A stretch of 64,000 nt of DNA, taken from contig NZ_OZ156465.1 in NCBI RefSeq assembly GCF_964212655.1, positions 62,001 through 126,000 on the forward strand, written 5' to 3'. Within the stretch, counting starts at the first letter, position 1. Each line of letters opens with the position of its first letter. The position numbers and the translations under genes are program-made. The notes under the pieces are model-generated. The model did no database searches, was not told the DNA's origin, and saw only the letters and a list, made by a program, of their open reading frames with translations. Below are positions 61,501 through 64,000 of this stretch, one piece after another. The DNA is from Candidatus Thiodiazotropha sp. LNASS1 (lineage in GTDB: Bacteria; Pseudomonadota; Gammaproteobacteria; Chromatiales; Chromatiaceae).

Positions 61501-64000
61501 GATTTGAAAGGGTTTCACTCTTATTTGACCTCACAAGGCTATAAGAAGAATTACACCGAGCCGCAACGTCTGAATTATGGTGAGTTTTGGGTAAGGAGCG
61601 GTGAAACTTTCCGCATAGATACTGAAATATCCGATGATGCCGGATTGCAGAGTTTTGTCATCAACCAACTTGCAGCTGATGGTTCGATTGCGCAGGAGGT
61701 GTTTGCCGTGGATTACACGACGACCTGTCCGGTGCGACCGGTTGTGCATGATCTTGTGGAGGCTGAAATCCAGTTTGACCGGGCTGAGCCTACCGAGTAC
61801 GAGGAGGTGGTTACCGACACATACGGTAATCAGGAACACAGAAGGTTCCTGGTTCATCCGCAGGTTAATGTCGTGCCGGAAGTCAGGATAACCTCACCGG
61901 CCCAGGGACAGCAGATTGCCGCGGGAACCTTTCAGGTCAAGCTTGGTGTCGTTGCCTCCGACGACCGGTTGTTGACGGATGCCAGCATTAAGGTCTTTGC
62001 GAATGGCGTACCCTTGAGTGTTACAAGCAAGAGTATCATTGAAGATATCGCCGGCGGCGATGTCGCGGTATCCCAGGCGTTTGCCTCGATCTATGACAGT
62101 TTCGAGCAGAATTACGATATTGAAACAGCGGACGCATACGGACATGCGGACAATCCTTATGCGGTAATGAGCAATTATGCTCTGGCGGTGCCGGATGGAC
62201 TGATTCGCAGTGACCAGCCGTTGGTGCTCACAGCATATGTACATGATACCGATGGTGCGGTGGGTGCTCACGAAATAACCATGCTGGTGGCGGCGGATGA
62301 CATTTTGCCCGAGCCGGCGATTACCAGGCCGGAAGTAGGCTATGGTGCAGTCGAGGACTCGGATTTCACGCTGGGTTTTCGCGGATATGACAATGTCAAA
62401 GTCAATCGTCTGGATATTTATACGGCCTATGGGGTATTGCATAACGATGGCAGCTATGCCCAGGGTGATTTCACTTTATTAAGATCGATTACCGGTATCC
62501 CTTCCGGGGACTTTGAGCCGGTCACGACCGTGAATATCGATACGCCGGAATATCTGCAAAAGCTCCATGTCGATCGGTTGAACGAGATACTGCCGCAGTT
62601 TGGCGTGAATATCGCCGATGTTCAGAGAACCGATTACTGGGTCCGTGTTGTCGCTTTCGATGCAGCCAATTCACAGGCTAGAGAGCTTCACTACCCGATT
62701 CGCGTGGATGAACGGCCGGTTATTGATGTGATCGAACCGCTTCCGGGGGCAAAGGTTGTCGAAGAGACCAGTCTCTATGTAAATGTACAGGCATTTGACG
62801 ATGTCGGTATCGAGTATGTTCGCCTGGTCGCCAATTACGCGGATGGCAGGCCACCCTATGATATGCGGTTGAGACAGTCACCTTATAATTTCATGGTTCC
62901 CATGCCGGGCTTTGATGGCCAGAACTCTGCCAATAACCAGGTGACCCTGAATATCGAAGCCATAGACACCTATGGTGTCGCCAATAACGATCCGGATCAA
63001 CATAGAGCGGAAGAGTCGCTCACGGTTGAGGTTGTCGAGGATCAGCCTCCTGTCGTGGCGATCGGTCTGCCCCGGAATGGTGACGAAATTATAGAAGGCC
63101 AGTATATGCTGGTGCAGGTCAACGCTGCTGACGATGCGGGTGTTGACCGGGTTGTGTTGAATGTTACTGGATTCAAAAATGGCGATCGCAGCTTTACCGA
63201 CATGGTGTTCCCTTATGAATACCTGGTCGAAGTGCCTTACGGTCAGGCGGGATCGGATCTTTCCCTGACCGCTTCGGTCACGGAAAAGCGGCAAGGTGGC
63301 GAGCCACGTTCCGTTGAAACACCGGAAGCGGTTGTAGTGCATGTGCTCAAGGATGAACAGGCTCCCGAGATACAGGTGATGGCCCCGCCGTTGACGGGCG
63401 CCGCGATTGCGGAAAAACGGCCTTTACCCTTTAATCTGGACGTAAACGACAATGTACGTGTCGATTCCGTCAGGGTTTCGCTATATGTGGACATTAATTC
63501 AGACGGAATCTTCACTGACAATGAACAGGTATCCGATCATTTAATGTTGTCGGCTCCCTATTCAGGATCCAGGCCGGTAAAAACCATTCGTGAATATATG
63601 GGACTGCAAAGCGAAGCCCCTGCTCCCGAGAGTCTGGATATGCAGTTTCGCGTTACCGCCAGGGATGGTATAGGGAATGAAAGTGTTGTCGAAATTCCGG
63701 TCCAACTGGTGGGTAACAATCCACCCGAAGTGAATGGTATTACTATTCTGGATTCACGGGGATTCAGTCTTGGCGATATCGATGAGATTACCGAGGGACG
63801 CGAGATTGTCGTCAATGTCGTCGCAAGCGATCCGGAAGTCGGTGTGGATACCGCGACACTCTATTACGCCATCGGTCCTCCGGGAACTCAACCCGAGTAT
63901 CAACTTGTTGGTGAGGATGCCAGTCTGCCATTTCATTTTCATCTCAAAGTACCGACAGGGAAGGTCGGCAACCTAGTGCGTTTCAGGGCGAAGGCGCGTG
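55579..64000 (+). CDS. Giant secreted Ig-like repeat protein, 3'-truncated by window
   Basis: Open to the window edge: 2,807 codons seen with no stop. ATG at 55579 with AGGGA ahead; signal peptide KASLLFGSLLLFSSSTSA. The rest is repeated beta-sandwich units that begin with I-T/S-S-P-x-x-G and carry DDLGI/V...FYVN and AVDSAGN motifs, as in Big_7-type bacterial Ig-like domains. At least a dozen unit starts are visible (examples: NITSPVPG, VSHPAEGAHL, RITSPAQGQQ, IDVIEPLPGA). Repeats are diverged, not recent copies. It probably forms a surface adhesin or matrix protein; the anchoring end lies outside the window. Confidence 0.85.
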   Translation, partial: MPYSCNFFPRLLDHKASLLFGSLLLFSSSTSALEGFDIRAASPFTSQQTSSGYILSLSDCVELKDVRIDTGSELVSLLPADASGNPGSQFGCEFSFNMEGAVQYEPAITASYIDGSTTLYSEHFSVEPNKPSISLESIAVSEVDGKQFLVANLDASDDTDLSYLSIRLTGIRASDLRKSGGVIQKARESAFLDSTEAVRVWPQHDEQVRFTFSQEIDQPLTPEEIARNALVILEARAVDASGNQQVISDIKYLGSTVDENINGFSAFPESLLFSDVLQSARIIPTLDYEFRGPTPVPGIGQGISYSSADPNSVLVTAEGVVYPLQETGGATVDITVSFPGQDSITIPVTVDFNRQLIGLEYVGQEQGPFELQRLNEFIGLPPLIAVFDDGSEAPLNDSVEVIYGLPDFASGILFFDEQQGVSASALITEANPLSINAHLLRDPSIEVAIPIVSNDAPPEIAFQLPRKISVGETLILKAQAEDDLGIEAVEFWLEGQRIGRRLRIPYELSLPVTQDMEGKQLVIWSIAYDSAGQAVRSADQQVIIEEESTFELPNYKFEKPINSQRIIESTPYLLQVASDLGEDGDASSKSGISYIEFFSEGRKISESYFSFVEERPNPSNPKKTNYFEVWRTRAETPSISTDESSFNVYARIYSRGSHADSDVKLVRVLKNEQPIVNITSPVPGASATVGQQLDITVEAADDVLAAGTAISLLVNDEVVDNLFYQDTETRDSGSFNYQVHQHTFRLDVKDEWQGSTLNLRAKAVDFHQTVSHSEVLRIPVKGDQAPTVAVSHPAEGAHLVSGLPVELRANATDDLGLSHVSFYVNDNLVGTAHRAPYAFLYQTRENISGEQPLMIHAVAFDSAGQSATSNQVNVTLGQDEQLPVVNIASPPINESDAGDDIAAIVEESQFVFKVTGYDNVGVEELELTGIRKIDGQGYLLTGNSVDILSGVDFLPQAIPGALKAFSALKLVSAPAFRHLDSVNYDRYPVVVRARDKTGNTSEAQFIIGVYADQPPVIRAVTANQTTFYNSDELRLDVVARDDRFLASVHLDMFVDAETSPRLSLVRDDSNGFIQTPELVERMVVPLADLGLSNTAHNLRAVVTVADDQGQESAPFELSLDLIADAVTPNVAITSPIQNTNLFAGSRISVELSAADETGIRSLQVSSGGVPLYQQSYSAPAKTVEESFSYQVPSATGELVLQLTAEDIHGNQAPVTNWRYNIVQNDPPQLEIRSPAPGSRLVEGELFNINFSVTDDQSVARVEVFFRDSASEQVIETMAGRNINEDQETGAYSTISVRAPHLPDSSTGMLGVRAVDSTGLSTEVDLEIEILNDEEAPTVVISDPIDPFNILPGESFELEGTVSDNIYVNEIEPFFIDTANNTEIPVEWEVFSRVDRQESVTVPNPGSFGNVIVATRFYSDYKGRVRVPRTFIESYSGQTLSFVLKARDMGINETATSGLDVTILADSVGPDVKLSSPAADLYDRQPVYLDASIRDEISVASYEIRVIDDQGRDELIASDANLNEVLVTVDNVSIDISAYQPSENQPASFDIVVRATDLAGNETVLTSRHLVHVDQPPLVWIEELEPGQTVVTGQPTRGVYVVEDDYVDSQESSVRLLPVFSSLTGIGEQRLVTGHTLRVDEENKPIVQIAYPEAGAWSGQILINDIVYADIASGSLSLHALVEHVYGVATVDIESLEIRTDTPLNITYHVRLYSDNACTGSPEVLHIETDGRLNLETLLTPETTRAVITPEYLGGPAPTFLHEIDLSLKEIEEIRSFDTTQGLQSINAGTAVTLVVDDNVEGSSSQGFVQTGIQHSQSELEGRFGYFMPSVANPAFNRIVSLGHATDRFSHERGPLELTQLARQIVIPDDVTPELTITAPAEGVVVVPQQNILLEADFSDNTETLESLNLIENRQSEIALFGVNYSQTSFAIPYVVPIDYSADELELTLLAEDRNGNIVEQSIRLPVEQNEKPLLDLKGFHSYLTSQGYKKNYTEPQRLNYGEFWVRSGETFRIDTEISDDAGLQSFVINQLAADGSIAQEVFAVDYTTTCPVRPVVHDLVEAEIQFDRAEPTEYEEVVTDTYGNQEHRRFLVHPQVNVVPEVRITSPAQGQQIAAGTFQVKLGVVASDDRLLTDASIKVFANGVPLSVTSKSIIEDIAGGDVAVSQAFASIYDSFEQNYDIETADAYGHADNPYAVMSNYALAVPDGLIRSDQPLVLTAYVHDTDGAVGAHEITMLVAADDILPEPAITRPEVGYGAVEDSDFTLGFRGYDNVKVNRLDIYTAYGVLHNDGSYAQGDFTLLRSITGIPSGDFEPVTTVNIDTPEYLQKLHVDRLNEILPQFGVNIADVQRTDYWVRVVAFDAANSQARELHYPIRVDERPVIDVIEPLPGAKVVEETSLYVNVQAFDDVGIEYVRLVANYADGRPPYDMRLRQSPYNFMVPMPGFDGQNSANNQVTLNIEAIDTYGVANNDPDQHRAEESLTVEVVEDQPPVVAIGLPRNGDEIIEGQYMLVQVNAADDAGVDRVVLNVTGFKNGDRSFTDMVFPYEYLVEVPYGQAGSDLSLTASVTEKRQGGEPRSVETPEAVVVHVLKDEQAPEIQVMAPPLTGAAIAEKRPLPFNLDVNDNVRVDSVRVSLYVDINSDGIFTDNEQVSDHLMLSAPYSGSRPVKTIREYMGLQSEAPAPESLDMQFRVTARDGIGNESVVEIPVQLVGNNPPEVNGITILDSRGFSLGDIDEITEGREIVVNVVASDPEVGVDTATLYYAIGPPGTQPEYQLVGEDASLPFHFHLKVPTGKVGNLVRFRAKAR

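Overview
The window looks like a chromosome segment of a motile gammaproteobacterium, probably of the Chromatiales-like sulfur-oxidiser type. That placement is an inference from gene order (flhF-flhG-fliA-cheYZAB-motCD-parC-parP-cheW, as in Pseudomonas, Vibrio and relatives), protein style, tRNA sequences and the periplasmic haem and metal-binding genes; no rRNA is present to confirm it.

Region 1 (1-12.7 kb, + strand) is one tightly packed flagellar/chemotaxis operon. It begins inside flhF and runs through polar flagellar placement (FlhF, FlhG), sigma-28, the whole cytoplasmic chemotaxis phosphorelay, the second stator pair (MotC/MotD), the ParC/ParP array-positioning pair, CheW, two small proteins and MobB. 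CheA has an unusual linker with four acidic motifs resembling CheY-docking peptides. Region 2 (12.7-14.97 kb) holds a methyltransferase, a YbaK-type deacylase, tRNA-Ser(GGA), a 165-bp tandem repeat array and tRNA-Arg(ACG).

Region 3 (14,968-39,434) is a 24.5-kb integrative and mobilizable element inserted at the 3' end of tRNA-Arg. Both ends share the 7-bp core GCGCCAT, and joining the outer flanks restores a tRNA-tail junction that is also seen in nearby repeats. It carries a large serine recombinase, a VirD4-type coupling protein with three membrane or accessory proteins, a resolvase with a res-like site, ArdA, MobC and a relaxase, but no type IV secretion channel. Cargo includes a C5-methyltransferase / unknown protein / GHKL-ATPase module that looks like an atypical MutL/MORC-type restriction or defence system, a two-TM protein that may be a sensor-effector, and a two-gene membrane unit. 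The most striking point is that the last 12 codons and stop of the recombinase are antisense tRNA-Arg sequence. In the excised circle the same frame would instead run into a 34-codon tail whose stop overlaps the mobC start (ATGA), so excision should both change the recombinase C-terminus and place mobC and the relaxase in the recombinase operon.

Region 4 (39.4-43.4 kb) has two more 174-bp tRNA-tail repeats, a decayed tyrosine integrase, a PAS-GGDEF-EAL protein, an isochorismatase-like protein lacking the usual Asp, and a solitary repeat copy; it may be an older island at the same site. Region 5 (43.4-64 kb) is ordinary chromosome: tautomerase, POT peptide transporter, a DUF6635-like protein, a lone bufferin-type metallophore precursor, an M48 TPR lipoprotein, a di-haem peroxidase, LysR regulator, a secreted truncated globin, an HbpS/GlcG-like haem-binding protein, an AbiE locus with intact antitoxin and wrecked toxin, and the first 2,807 codons of a giant secreted Ig-like repeat protein that runs off the end.
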